In this document: positions 36,099-43,761 of the stretch, one piece after another
Layout of the letters: each line of letters begins with the position of its first letter
Numbering within the stretch: the stretch's first letter is position 1
NCBI GenBank assembly: GCA_014381555.1
Contig: JACNLO010000048.1
Coordinates: forward strand, 1 to 59,694
Direction: 5' to 3'
DNA: 59,694 nt
Source: Planctomycetota bacterium
GTDB lineage: Bacteria; Planctomycetota; Phycisphaerae; Phycisphaerales; SM1A02
Made by a program: the position numbers and the translations under genes
The notes under the pieces: model-generated
Seen by the model: only the letters and a program-made list of their open reading frames with translations
Told to the model about the DNA's origin: nothing
The model's database searches: none

Positions 36099-36650
36099 AT
36101 GACGACAACACGAAAACATCCAACTCTCGAACGTATTAAACAGTGCCTCAGCGACATGCACTTGCGTTTTACTGAATTTCGTGGCAACACAACAATCGTC
36201 GCTGAACCGAGCGATGTGCACAGTCTGTTACGATTTTTGCGAGACGACCCAGATTGTAACTACGACTTGTTGTGCGACGTAACTGCGATTGACTATCTGG
36301 GTTATCCATCAAAAACAGTTGGGCGCTTTGCAATTATCTGGATACTTACAAGTATAGAAAGTTCGCAACGAATCCAAGTTAAAACCTTTCTCAACCCAAG
36401 CATGGACACTTCGGGTATTGCTGACGATCCTGCATTGCATATCAACACCTCCACGGACATTTGGCCCGGAGCGGAATGGAGAGAGCGTGAGATATTTGAT
36501 ATGTTTGGCATCCGTTTCGATAAACACCCTGATTTGCGAAGGATATTGCTTTGGAAAGACTTCCCAGCACATCCTCTTCGAAAAGACTACCCACTACAAG
36601 GACGTGGCGAACGGACTAACTTACTTACGATTGACCGGGACGAAGCGTAA
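36099..36650 (+). CDS. nuoC: NADH-quinone oxidoreductase subunit C
   Basis: 183 residues. Complex I 30-kDa subunit. Signature 'EREIFDMFGIRFDKHPDLRR' with 'LLWKDFPAHPLRKDYPL' at the C-terminus is diagnostic. Peripheral-arm subunit without cofactor. It follows the LptC/OstA gene by 20 bp, at the end of an LPS operon instead of a nuo operon; nuoD, normally next, is absent and queD follows in the opposite direction with abutting stops. Confidence 0.94.
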   Translation: MTTTRKHPTLERIKQCLSDMHLRFTEFRGNTTIVAEPSDVHSLLRFLRDDPDCNYDLLCDVTAIDYLGYPSKTVGRFAIIWILTSIESSQRIQVKTFLNPSMDTSGIADDPALHINTSTDIWPGAEWREREIFDMFGIRFDKHPDLRRILLWKDFPAHPLRKDYPLQGRGERTNLLTIDRDEA

Positions 36651-37007
36651 CTAGTTTCCACGATACACACAGCGACACGTACACGTTTCCTCGACCGCCA
36701 CTTCAAAAAGTTGCGGCAACTTTGGCTGCAAACGATTCCAAATCCATTGCGAAAGCACTTCGCTTGTGGGGTTTTCAAGTCCCTCAATTTCATTCAAGAG
36801 ATAATGGTCAAGTTGTTTTTCAAGTGGAGCAAATGCATTTTTAATAATCCCGTAATCCATAACCCAGCCGGATTTCTGATCTACATCGCCCAGGACAACA
36901 ACTGTAACGCGAAACGAATGCCCATGCATACGCCCACACTTGTGCCCATGCGGAACATTTGGTAACCAATGTGCTGCTTCAAATCGAAATGTTTTTTCTA
37001 ATCGCAT
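36651..37007 (-). CDS. queD: 6-carboxy-5,6,7,8-tetrahydropterin synthase
   Basis: 118 residues, T-fold (PTPS/QueD). 'FRFEAAHWLPNVP' and 'HKCGRMHGHSFRV' hold the zinc His ligands and catalytic Cys; 'WVMDYGIIKNAFAPLEKQLD' and 'ENPTSEVLSQWIWNRL' follow. Second step of queuosine/7-deazaguanine synthesis. The start is ATG 37007; upstream frame in the record is open but overlaps queE. It lies 10 nt after queE. C-terminal tail is Cys-rich (3 Cys). Confidence 0.93.
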   Translation of the reverse strand: MRLEKTFRFEAAHWLPNVPHGHKCGRMHGHSFRVTVVVLGDVDQKSGWVMDYGIIKNAFAPLEKQLDHYLLNEIEGLENPTSEVLSQWIWNRLQPKLPQLFEVAVEETCTCRCVYRGN

Positions 37008-37017
37008 GGAAGTTATT

Positions 37018-37704
37018 TTACACGCCACGAGTTTCTGGAGACCAGATATGTTTATGTATTTGAAGATGCAAACGAACCTGTTCTCCAGACTCAATGATCC
37101 AGTTTGAGAGTTCCTTTGGATCAAGAGCACAACAACCCTCGACTGAATCATTCCCAACCTGATCCACGACCGGGGAGAAATGAACAGCTCTTACTCTGTT
37201 AGGCAATGATTGTTCTTGCACAATTTCAATTGCCCAATCAAAATCTTCTCGGTTAACAATGACGAATTTTACTTCGTCATCCCTTCCCAAAGAATCAAAA
37301 TTTGATTCCATGAATGACCCTGCTGCGCCACTATTTGGAGTTTTGATATCGACAATTCTATGAATACGCGAGTCACAAACAGAGATATCTCGTTCACCGC
37401 TTGTTTCAAGCAAAACTTTGTAGCCCTCTTCGAGCAACGCGGCTGCTAACAGATGTACATTTGGCTGAATAAGAGGCTCTCCACCAGTAATTTCTACCAA
37501 CATCGTTTTCATGTCTGAAAGCCGATTGAGCACCTCTTCAATAGTCGTTCTCTCTCCACCAGAAAATGCATAAGAAGTATCACAGTAATGGCATCGAAGT
37601 GGGCATCCGGCAAGTCGCACAAATGCACATGGCAAGCCAACCCAGGTCGATTCACCTTGAATAGACATGAATATTTCATTAATCAATACATCGTCTTCTA
37701 CCAT
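37018..37704 (-). CDS. queE: 7-carboxy-7-deazaguanine synthase
   Basis: 228 residues, radical SAM. Cluster motif C-x3-C-x2-C in 'CPLRCHYCDTSYAF', preceded by 'EIFMSIQGESTWVGLPCAF'; SAM-binding 'VEITGGEPLIQPN'; substrate region 'VDIKTPNSG'. Third step of 7-deazaguanine synthesis. It precedes queD; with GluQ-RS at 20249 it implies queuosine (and Glu-Q) tRNA modification. Start region shares ~60 bp with the divergent tRNA-Leu. Confidence 0.94.
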   Translation of the reverse strand: MVEDDVLINEIFMSIQGESTWVGLPCAFVRLAGCPLRCHYCDTSYAFSGGERTTIEEVLNRLSDMKTMLVEITGGEPLIQPNVHLLAAALLEEGYKVLLETSGERDISVCDSRIHRIVDIKTPNSGAAGSFMESNFDSLGRDDEVKFVIVNREDFDWAIEIVQEQSLPNRVRAVHFSPVVDQVGNDSVEGCCALDPKELSNWIIESGEQVRLHLQIHKHIWSPETRGV

Positions 37705-37764
37705 CTTCTGTAATTCTACGGTAGCGAGGGAATCGTTGCCCTGTTAAAATCCTCTGCCTTCAGA

Positions 37765-37850
37765 GCGCTAGTGGCGGAATTGGCAGACGCGTCAGCTTGA
37801 GGTGCTGGTGGGAGTAACATCCCGTGGAGGTTCGAGTCCTCTCTAGCGCA
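37765..37850 (+). tRNA. tRNA-Leu (anticodon GAG)
   Basis: 86 nt, class II with a long variable arm. Acceptor GCGCTAG (37765-37771) pairs with CTAGCGC (37843-37849), discriminator A. D arm 'GGCGGAATTGGCAGAC', anticodon stem-loop TCAGC-TTGAGGT-GCTGG with anticodon GAG at 37799-37801, T loop in 'GGTTCGAGTCC'. CCA is not encoded. A possible -10 TAAAAT lies about 25 nt upstream. Confidence 0.97.
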
Positions 37851-37916
37851 TTAAAAACGGTGACTATTTACATATGTTTACATATGTTTACATATAAAAG
37901 TAGTCACCGTTTTTAA
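37851..37916. terminator. 16-bp perfect inverted repeat, bidirectional terminator with tandem 10-bp repeats in the loop
   Basis: TTAAAAACGGTGACTA (37851-37866) and its exact reverse complement TAGTCACCGTTTTTAA (37901-37916). The A tract on one side and T tract on the other suit termination of both the tRNA-Leu transcript and the converging exoprotein gene. The 34-nt loop holds TTTACATATG repeated almost three times (37867-37895). Confidence 0.75.
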
Positions 37917-37942
37917 ATTAGTTGCAATTTAGTTTTTATACA

Positions 37943-38620
37943 TTATGGGCAAGGTCCCCAAGAACCAACAAGATCAAGCAAATCTGTCACATCGATTACA
38001 TCGTCTCGGTTTATATCTGCTGGGCAATTTAAGCAATATCCCCAGTTCCCAATGACCTCAAGCAAGTCAATAACATCGACCATACTATCCCCATTAATGT
38101 CTTCATAACATGGATTAATAACCGATTGAATAGACAAGTTTCCTTGGATTGAACCTGATTCGATTTGTACAGTTACCCATCCCCAAGGGTAACCCAAGTT
38201 GTATTCGATTTCCCCTAGAAAGATATTTTCCATCTTATAAGTTACATAACCTTTCGCATCGATTTCCACAATCCAATCATACTTCAGTGATGGTGGCTCC
38301 TGATCATCAGAGACTACTGTTATCCATCCAAAGTCCAGCGGAGCAGGTCCCTGCGAAGCCCTCCAAGTTTCAATCGCATCTTCAGGAATCATATCCATAG
38401 CATCATATGGACCAAATTCAATGCCAATGTAGCTCACCAACGCTTGGGCCCCAGTGACCGTATATAACATTTCGTAATCCCCGCCAGAAGGATCTACAGA
38501 TGTTGGACTTGTCCAAGAAAAATTTTCACCACTTGATGTTGCAGTAAAGTTCCAAGAACCTTGCCCTCTTGGACCAACAAGTGCAGCACCACTTAAAAGT
38601 ACAACTGTCATAATTTCCAT
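37943..38620 (-). CDS. Exported protein with C-terminal dockerin/EF-hand-like repeats
   Basis: 225 residues. Short hydrophobic N-terminus ('MTVVLLSGAALVG'), likely signal peptide; a ~145-residue beta-rich body rich in aromatic residues; then two Ca-loop repeats 'DINGDSMVDVIDLLEVIGNW' and 'DINRDDVIDVTDLLDLVGSW', ending in G-P-C-P. The repeats resemble type I dockerin modules and the C-terminal ends of Phycisphaerae exoproteins. The AAGGAG at 38629-38634 and spacing of 8 fix the start. Body function unknown. Confidence 0.78.
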   Translation of the reverse strand: MEIMTVVLLSGAALVGPRGQGSWNFTATSSGENFSWTSPTSVDPSGGDYEMLYTVTGAQALVSYIGIEFGPYDAMDMIPEDAIETWRASQGPAPLDFGWITVVSDDQEPPSLKYDWIVEIDAKGYVTYKMENIFLGEIEYNLGYPWGWVTVQIESGSIQGNLSIQSVINPCYEDINGDSMVDVIDLLEVIGNWGYCLNCPADINRDDVIDVTDLLDLVGSWGPCP

Positions 38621-38729
38621 AATTAATTCTCCTTAGCCTACTTTACATCAAATAAGAGGTGCTGCAAAGGGAAAAGGGGCATAATTGCTCTCCTCTCTTA
38701 ATCTAATGGCGTAGAATCCTCCTTTTAGG

Positions 38730-39206
38730 ATGAAAAAAAAGAAATCATACAAGTCGCCAACTATTGAGAACCGTCGAGTACGGCACGAATATCACATAGA
38801 AGACACCTTAGAGGTTGGTATTGTGCTCCGAGGGACAGAAGTCAAGTCACTCCGAAATGGGCAGGCAAGTTTAGCTGAGGGCTGGATTCGCGCGACCCAA
38901 CGCCCTGTTGGTCTAGCACTTCACGGAGTACATATTGCAGAGTATTCAGATGCTGGCCCCGCGCAGCAACACGCCCCCATTCGAACCCGAGTTCTGCTTG
39001 CGCACAAACGTGAAATTCTTAAACTTGCTTCATTTACAACTTCTCAAGGCCACACGCTAGTTCCCCTCAAAATTTATTTTTCAAATAACAAAGCAAAAGT
39101 TCTTGTTGGGCTTGCCTCTGGCAAACGAAAATCTGACAAGCGACAGGAACTAGCAAAAAAAAGTGCGCAACGAGACATCGACAGAGCGATGAAAAGGCGC
39201 ATGTAG
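38730..39206 (+). CDS. smpB: SsrA-binding protein SmpB
   Basis: 158 residues. Trans-translation partner of tmRNA for rescue of stalled ribosomes. 'NRRVRHEYHIEDTLEVGIVL' (OB-fold core), 'RGTEVKSLRNGQASLAEGW', 'KIYFSNNKAKVLVGLASGK' and a basic tail. Complete. The ATG is preceded immediately by AGGA that itself can pair with ATCCT 6 nt upstream (38716-38731), so translation may be structurally controlled or leaderless. I find no tmRNA gene in the window. Confidence 0.95.
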   Translation: MKKKKSYKSPTIENRRVRHEYHIEDTLEVGIVLRGTEVKSLRNGQASLAEGWIRATQRPVGLALHGVHIAEYSDAGPAQQHAPIRTRVLLAHKREILKLASFTTSQGHTLVPLKIYFSNNKAKVLVGLASGKRKSDKRQELAKKSAQRDIDRAMKRRM

Positions 39207-39207
39207 T

Positions 39208-40263
39208 TTAAGCTGCCGTTTTTCCTATTTTTTCTGACAGAACAACTCGTTTGCTTCGTACACTTTTCGCACTATACATTGCTTCATCAGCGTGCCGAAC
39301 GAGTTCATCCGCGTTGACTGGGTTAGTAAGTTGCCAGTGCGAAACTCCGATTGACATCGAAACATGGCTGTCTGGTTCATAAATTGCCGACACGGCTTCA
39401 TCAAATGCTGATGCAATTCGATGCGCTATTTGTAGTGCTGCATCAGGAGAGGCATGTGGCATCAATACGCAGAACTCATCTCCACCAAATCTTGCAGAGA
39501 CATCAATCGAGCGACAGTTTGCATCAAGTACGCGTGCTGCCAATCGTAATATTTCATCACCTTTCTGATGCCCTAGCAGATCATTGAATGATTTAAAACC
39601 ATCAAGGTCAATCATCATAAAAGCAAGTGGGATACCATTTCGAGTAGCTTCTTCCCAGCGACTCTCAAGCATTAAGTTTAACCAACGTCTGTTACAAAGT
39701 TTAGTGAGATCATCTGTACGTGCAGCTATTTCTAAGCGTTGAATCATTTGCTGGAGTTCACGATTTGCAACAGCAAGTTCTGCGAGAGATTGACTCAGTT
39801 CAGCATGAAGGTCATCGTTTTCTGCCCTCATGATTTGCAACGCGAGGCATTTTTGTACTGTGACAGGGAATGTAATCATTTCGTGCCCTGTCAGAACAAG
39901 ATAATCCGATGCACCCGCTTTTATCGCTTCAACGGCGGCATTCGAGTCATCTGGTTGACCTGTAATAATAACTGGTACATCTGGACGCAGTCCTTGTACG
40001 AAGGAAAGCACGTCAAACGCAAAGCCATCTTGCAAATCAGACGCTGTTATAACAAGATCCCATGTTGCTGGGTCTGTCTCAAAAAAATCATGTTTGGACT
40101 CTAAAACCGTACATTCAATCAACGGAGAAGTTGTTCCAATACCATTCTCTCGTGCTGCTTGTGCGGCTATCGAAGCGACTAGTCGCTCTGCAATAGTGGG
40201 ATCACTCTCAACAATTATGACATTTCGCCGATTGGTTCCATATGTATGATGTTGTGAATTCAT
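39208..40263 (-). CDS. Response-regulator-like diguanylate cyclase (GGDEF)
   Basis: 351 residues. N-terminal receiver-like domain (~1-125), in which the phospho-acceptor position reads Ala ('LVITASDLQDGFAFDVL' against canonical VIxD), so it may be insensitive to phosphorylation; a coiled linker; a C-terminal GGDEF domain with the intact 'RFGGDEFCVLMPHA' and an allosteric I-site 'RSID' five residues upstream. It should make c-di-GMP and be product-inhibited. No EAL domain. Start ATG 40263, with an open frame to 40296. Confidence 0.88.
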   Translation of the reverse strand: MNSQHHTYGTNRRNVIIVESDPTIAERLVASIAAQAARENGIGTTSPLIECTVLESKHDFFETDPATWDLVITASDLQDGFAFDVLSFVQGLRPDVPVIITGQPDDSNAAVEAIKAGASDYLVLTGHEMITFPVTVQKCLALQIMRAENDDLHAELSQSLAELAVANRELQQMIQRLEIAARTDDLTKLCNRRWLNLMLESRWEEATRNGIPLAFMMIDLDGFKSFNDLLGHQKGDEILRLAARVLDANCRSIDVSARFGGDEFCVLMPHASPDAALQIAHRIASAFDEAVSAIYEPDSHVSMSIGVSHWQLTNPVNADELVRHADEAMYSAKSVRSKRVVLSEKIGKTAA

Positions 40264-40400
40264 AATTCTCGTGTTCCTTGTGTGCCCATACACCACACAT
40301 TCGTCACGGAACTTGCCTTACATGACCCTAAAGAGGGTTCACCAGCACTATTGCCCGCATAACCGGAACAAATATCCCATCCTCCAGACTTCGAGAATTT

Positions 40401-40433
40401 TTTATGGTCTGACCCCAGGGTCTGACCCATAAA
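40401..40433. repeat. REP-like palindromic repeat (two GGTCTGACCC copies)
   Basis: GGTCTGACCC occurs at 40406-40415 and 40419-40428; each is itself nearly palindromic, and the whole is bounded by TTTATGG/CCATAAA. It lies in the 180-bp gap between rseP and the GGDEF gene. Similar GGGGTCAGACCC units are REP-type repeats in other bacteria. No nearby RAYT transposase is seen. The rest of this gap (40264-40400) has a small ACCCT-AAAG-AGGGT hairpin and nothing else I recognise. Confidence 0.45.
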
Positions 40434-40443
40434 TAATTGGTGA

Positions 40444-42597
40444 TTAGCCAACTAGGCGTGCGATGTCGTTATAGAACGTCACGATGAAAAGTGTGGCAAT
40501 AAGCCCCAAACCAAGCATCGCTGCAGCATTTTGGAACGCCAAGGATGGTGGCTTCTTAAACAACTTTTCATAGACCAGGTAGAGAAAAAGTCCCCCGTCA
40601 ACAATTGGCAACGGCAAGAAATTAAGCACAGCGAGATTCACACTAATAATTGCTAAGAAAAAGAGTAAGTAACTCATCCCTCTATCTGCGATTTTGGACC
40701 CGATATGGATAATTCCAACAGGCCCCCTTAACTGATCTACTCCAACCGTCCTACGAACAAGGCGGTCAATTGTTAAGTATGTCATCACGACCATATTGAT
40801 AGTTTCATCAAAGCCCATCTGCAGTGCCTTAAGTGGATTACCACCACTGCTTCTTGATACATACAGCGGCTCAAAGAGTTGCTGGTCCAGCGGGGAATTA
40901 AAGCTCTGAGAGTATCTTCTGCCCGTGTGATGGAATTCTATCGAAGTTAGCTCTGCATTGGTTGTCGGATTTTGAACGAGAAGTTCGACTGGGCCTTTTG
41001 GCGGAACATGTGAGAATCTTTCATGTTCAATTCTAGATCGCAACTCTCGCCAGTCTCGAATTGGTTGCTTTGGCACCGTTGTAACAAGTCCTTGCCCAGC
41101 ATCGTAAACCGCCAATAACGTTGACCCACCAAGTAACTGTTGCCCTGCGATTGCTGTAGGTGATGGGACCAATTCGCCATCAACTTCAACAAGAATTTCT
41201 TCAATCGGGTTTGCTGTAATTGGGAGTTCGAGCGCGTTAGTTAAAAGGACTCCAAGTTTACCCTTAGAAAGTTGGACAGTAAACGAACGCTCTTCACCAT
41301 CGCGAAGCACACCCATTTCCATTTCCCCATCGGGCTGAGTTGCTAAGAAATTTCGGAGCTGACCCATTCGGGGCATTTCCAATTCTGCAACTCGAGTAAT
41401 AACATCGCCCTTTTGAAGAACTGATACATTTGGACTTGATCCAAAAATGAAACCTATTTTCGACAGTGGTACCAAGCCCATGTACCCAAACTCAAAGTTT
41501 TGTGGTGAATCCTCTGGAATTCCCACAGGCCTTAGGATATCTAACTGAGGAAGGGTTTGAATTACAACAATCTTCGTCGTTTCTCCGTCTTCCCATCTAG
41601 TATGAATTGAAGAATAAGTATTACTAACTATACGTTCAAAATCACCCCATTGCGTTACCGGTTGATACGCTTCTTCTTTCTCTTGTTCGTAGATAAATGA
41701 CTCGCATGCAGCTGTCATAGTCATACCAGGACGCAAATCATTTAGTTCTTCATACTGCTCTTGCAACATCGTGAGTGCTTTTTCAGCTTCATCCCCTTTA
41801 CGCAAGGTGAGTGACGATGATGGGTACAATCCGAGTTCTAGCAATCCACCCTGATTACCACTTTCTGGGACGATATCGTACTGAGACACCACTCCCGAAA
41901 CAGCGTTCCTTGCTTCGAGATGAATTGGAACATTTGGCTTCGCCATTGCGCTTGCGATTTGCACATCTTGGAACGTGTGCACTACTTTCCCGTCAATTGA
42001 AAGAACAGTGTCACCAACTTCTAAGCTATGGTTCTTCTGATAAGACTCATCACCCACGGATTTCGCAGTCTCTGCAGGAGAACCATTCGCAATTGCTCCT
42101 ACCACAGGCGCTTCAAAATTCACCCCAATTTGAAAGCAAATCAAAAAGAACACAATCGCCAGGAGTAAGTTCATCAATACCCCAGCAGAAACGACAACCA
42201 TCCTTTTTCCAATTGGGCATTTGTTATAACTTCGTGGGTCATCTGAAACTTCATCGGGCTTGCCATCTTCTTGGCCAAGCATGCTCACAAAACCCCCTAT
42301 TGGCAATAATCGCAACGAATATTCGGTCTCTGAAATACCATGCTTTAGAAGATCGGCATCACTCATATCATTGGCATCTTTACCACATTTTGCAATCACT
42401 TTTGCCTTTGTGGATTTATAGCAAAAACCTACACCCTTTCTAAATGAAACAACTTGAGGACCCATACCAACTGCAAATGCGTTCGTTCGAATGCCCGCCC
42501 ATTTCGCTGCTAGGAAATGACCTAGTTCATGGATTCCAATAAGCAATCCAAATCCAAGAATAATAAGCAACATATTAAGCAACGAATCTAAAGTCAT
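40444..42597 (-). CDS. rseP: RseP-like site-2 (RIP) zinc metalloprotease
   Basis: 717 residues. HExxH zinc site in 'LLIGIHELGHFLAAKWAGI' in the first membrane segment, 'RLLPIGGFVSMLGQED', two PDZ regions in the periplasmic loop ('VGDTVLSIDGKVVH', 'LQKGDVITRVAELEMPR'), and the third ligand near 'NFLPLPIVDGG' (L-x-D-G). E. coli RseP is ~450 residues; the excess lies in the periplasmic region between residues ~210 and 620. 9 nt after the dxr stop; dxr-rseP adjacency is common in bacteria. Likely substrates: anti-sigma factors or other membrane peptides. Confidence 0.92.
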   Translation of the reverse strand: MTLDSLLNMLLIILGFGLLIGIHELGHFLAAKWAGIRTNAFAVGMGPQVVSFRKGVGFCYKSTKAKVIAKCGKDANDMSDADLLKHGISETEYSLRLLPIGGFVSMLGQEDGKPDEVSDDPRSYNKCPIGKRMVVVSAGVLMNLLLAIVFFLICFQIGVNFEAPVVGAIANGSPAETAKSVGDESYQKNHSLEVGDTVLSIDGKVVHTFQDVQIASAMAKPNVPIHLEARNAVSGVVSQYDIVPESGNQGGLLELGLYPSSSLTLRKGDEAEKALTMLQEQYEELNDLRPGMTMTAACESFIYEQEKEEAYQPVTQWGDFERIVSNTYSSIHTRWEDGETTKIVVIQTLPQLDILRPVGIPEDSPQNFEFGYMGLVPLSKIGFIFGSSPNVSVLQKGDVITRVAELEMPRMGQLRNFLATQPDGEMEMGVLRDGEERSFTVQLSKGKLGVLLTNALELPITANPIEEILVEVDGELVPSPTAIAGQQLLGGSTLLAVYDAGQGLVTTVPKQPIRDWRELRSRIEHERFSHVPPKGPVELLVQNPTTNAELTSIEFHHTGRRYSQSFNSPLDQQLFEPLYVSRSSGGNPLKALQMGFDETINMVVMTYLTIDRLVRRTVGVDQLRGPVGIIHIGSKIADRGMSYLLFFLAIISVNLAVLNFLPLPIVDGGLFLYLVYEKLFKKPPSLAFQNAAAMLGLGLIATLFIVTFYNDIARLVG

Positions 42598-42606
42598 TTC
42601 AGCCCT

Positions 42607-43761
42607 TTACGTGTTCACTCTGTGAGAAGCAATTCGCACCTTCGCGAATTCACGAGCTTCTCGATCTGCCTCTACCACGCTCTCAAAAGATACGCAGTCT
42701 GATATGGAAAAGTTATCTAGCACTTCTTCAACGATAGCAACCATCGACCCAAATGGAAGGGAATGTTGAAGAAAAGATGAGACAACGACTTCATTTGCTG
42801 CATTAAAGATAGCTCCAGAGGTTCCTCCCCGTTGAATTACTTGATAAGCAAGGTTCACAGCTGGATATCGTTCCAGATCGATTGTCTCAAATTCAAGCGG
42901 AGAATACTTCGCCCAGTCTATAGAATCGCAACAACCACCTTCACGACTTGGCCATGTCAGAGCATATTGGATCGGCAATTTCATGTCCGGAGGAGAGAGT
43001 TGCGCTATGACAGAGCCATCGCAAAATTCAACCATACCGTGCACTATGGATTGCGGATGAATGATTGCATCAAGGCGATTCGAACCTACTCCAAAGAGCC
43101 AATGCGCTTCGATCAGTTCAAGTGCTTTGTTCATTAAAGAAGCTGAATCCACCGTCACCTTAGTTCCCATCTTCCATGTTGGATGGTGTAAGACCTGTTC
43201 AACAGTAGCGTGTTGCATCTCTCTTGGTGACATCTTCCGCAAAGATCCACCACTTGCCGTCAATGTAATTTTTTCAATCTCTTTATTTGGATGATTCGAA
43301 AGCGCTTGAAATATTGCAGAATGTTCGCTGTCAATTGGAAGTAATTGAACGTTCGCCTTCTTCACTGCATCCATCACTAATTGCCCGCCTGCAACAAGAG
43401 CTTCTTTATTTGCAAGTGCAATGTCGCATCCACACTCAATAGCCCTTAGCACGGGAGCAATTCCAGCAAAGCCAACTATCGCTGCAACAATAAGGTCACC
43501 CGGTTCTGCATGACAGCGAATTAGTTCATCAGCAGATGAATAGAGATATGAAATATCCAGAGATGAATTTACATCTATTGAGACTGCTTCTGCTCCAAGC
43601 AATTTCGCTTGCTCCTGCAATAAAACCGCATTTTCCTTTGCTGCTAGACCAATAACAGGCCAGCTATCATCTCCATCAATAGTGCGAAGATGTTGGATAA
43701 CCTCAACTGTGCTTCGACCGATTGAACCCGTTGAACCAAGAATAAACACTCGCCTACTCAT
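42607..43761 (-). CDS. dxr: 1-deoxy-D-xylulose-5-phosphate reductoisomerase
   Basis: 384 residues. Second step of the MEP isoprenoid pathway. NADPH site 'VFILGSTGSIGRSTVEVIQ', 'ANKEALVAGGQLVMDA' and 'LLPIDSEHSAIFQAL', 'HPTWKMGTKVTVDSASLMNK' and 'EAHWLFGVGSNRLDAIIHPQ'. Active-site residues are present. ATGA overlap with the RNase E/G gene upstream. Confidence 0.96.
   Translation of the reverse strand: MSRRVFILGSTGSIGRSTVEVIQHLRTIDGDDSWPVIGLAAKENAVLLQEQAKLLGAEAVSIDVNSSLDISYLYSSADELIRCHAEPGDLIVAAIVGFAGIAPVLRAIECGCDIALANKEALVAGGQLVMDAVKKANVQLLPIDSEHSAIFQALSNHPNKEIEKITLTASGGSLRKMSPREMQHATVEQVLHHPTWKMGTKVTVDSASLMNKALELIEAHWLFGVGSNRLDAIIHPQSIVHGMVEFCDGSVIAQLSPPDMKLPIQYALTWPSREGGCCDSIDWAKYSPLEFETIDLERYPAVNLAYQVIQRGGTSGAIFNAANEVVVSSFLQHSLPFGSMVAIVEEVLDNFSISDCVSFESVVEADREAREFAKVRIASHRVNT

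Noticed and set aside
37867-37895. CRISPR-like repeats after tRNA-Leu
   Set aside because: Only ~3 contiguous 10-bp units without spacers and no cas genes; they belong to a terminator loop.
40264-40443. c-di-GMP riboswitch before the GGDEF gene
   Set aside because: The GEMM consensus blocks are not present; only a small hairpin and a REP-like palindrome are.
40260-40451. Small minus-strand ORF of 63 codons between rseP and the GGDEF gene
   Set aside because: No SD, overlaps the REP-like palindrome, no recognised domain.
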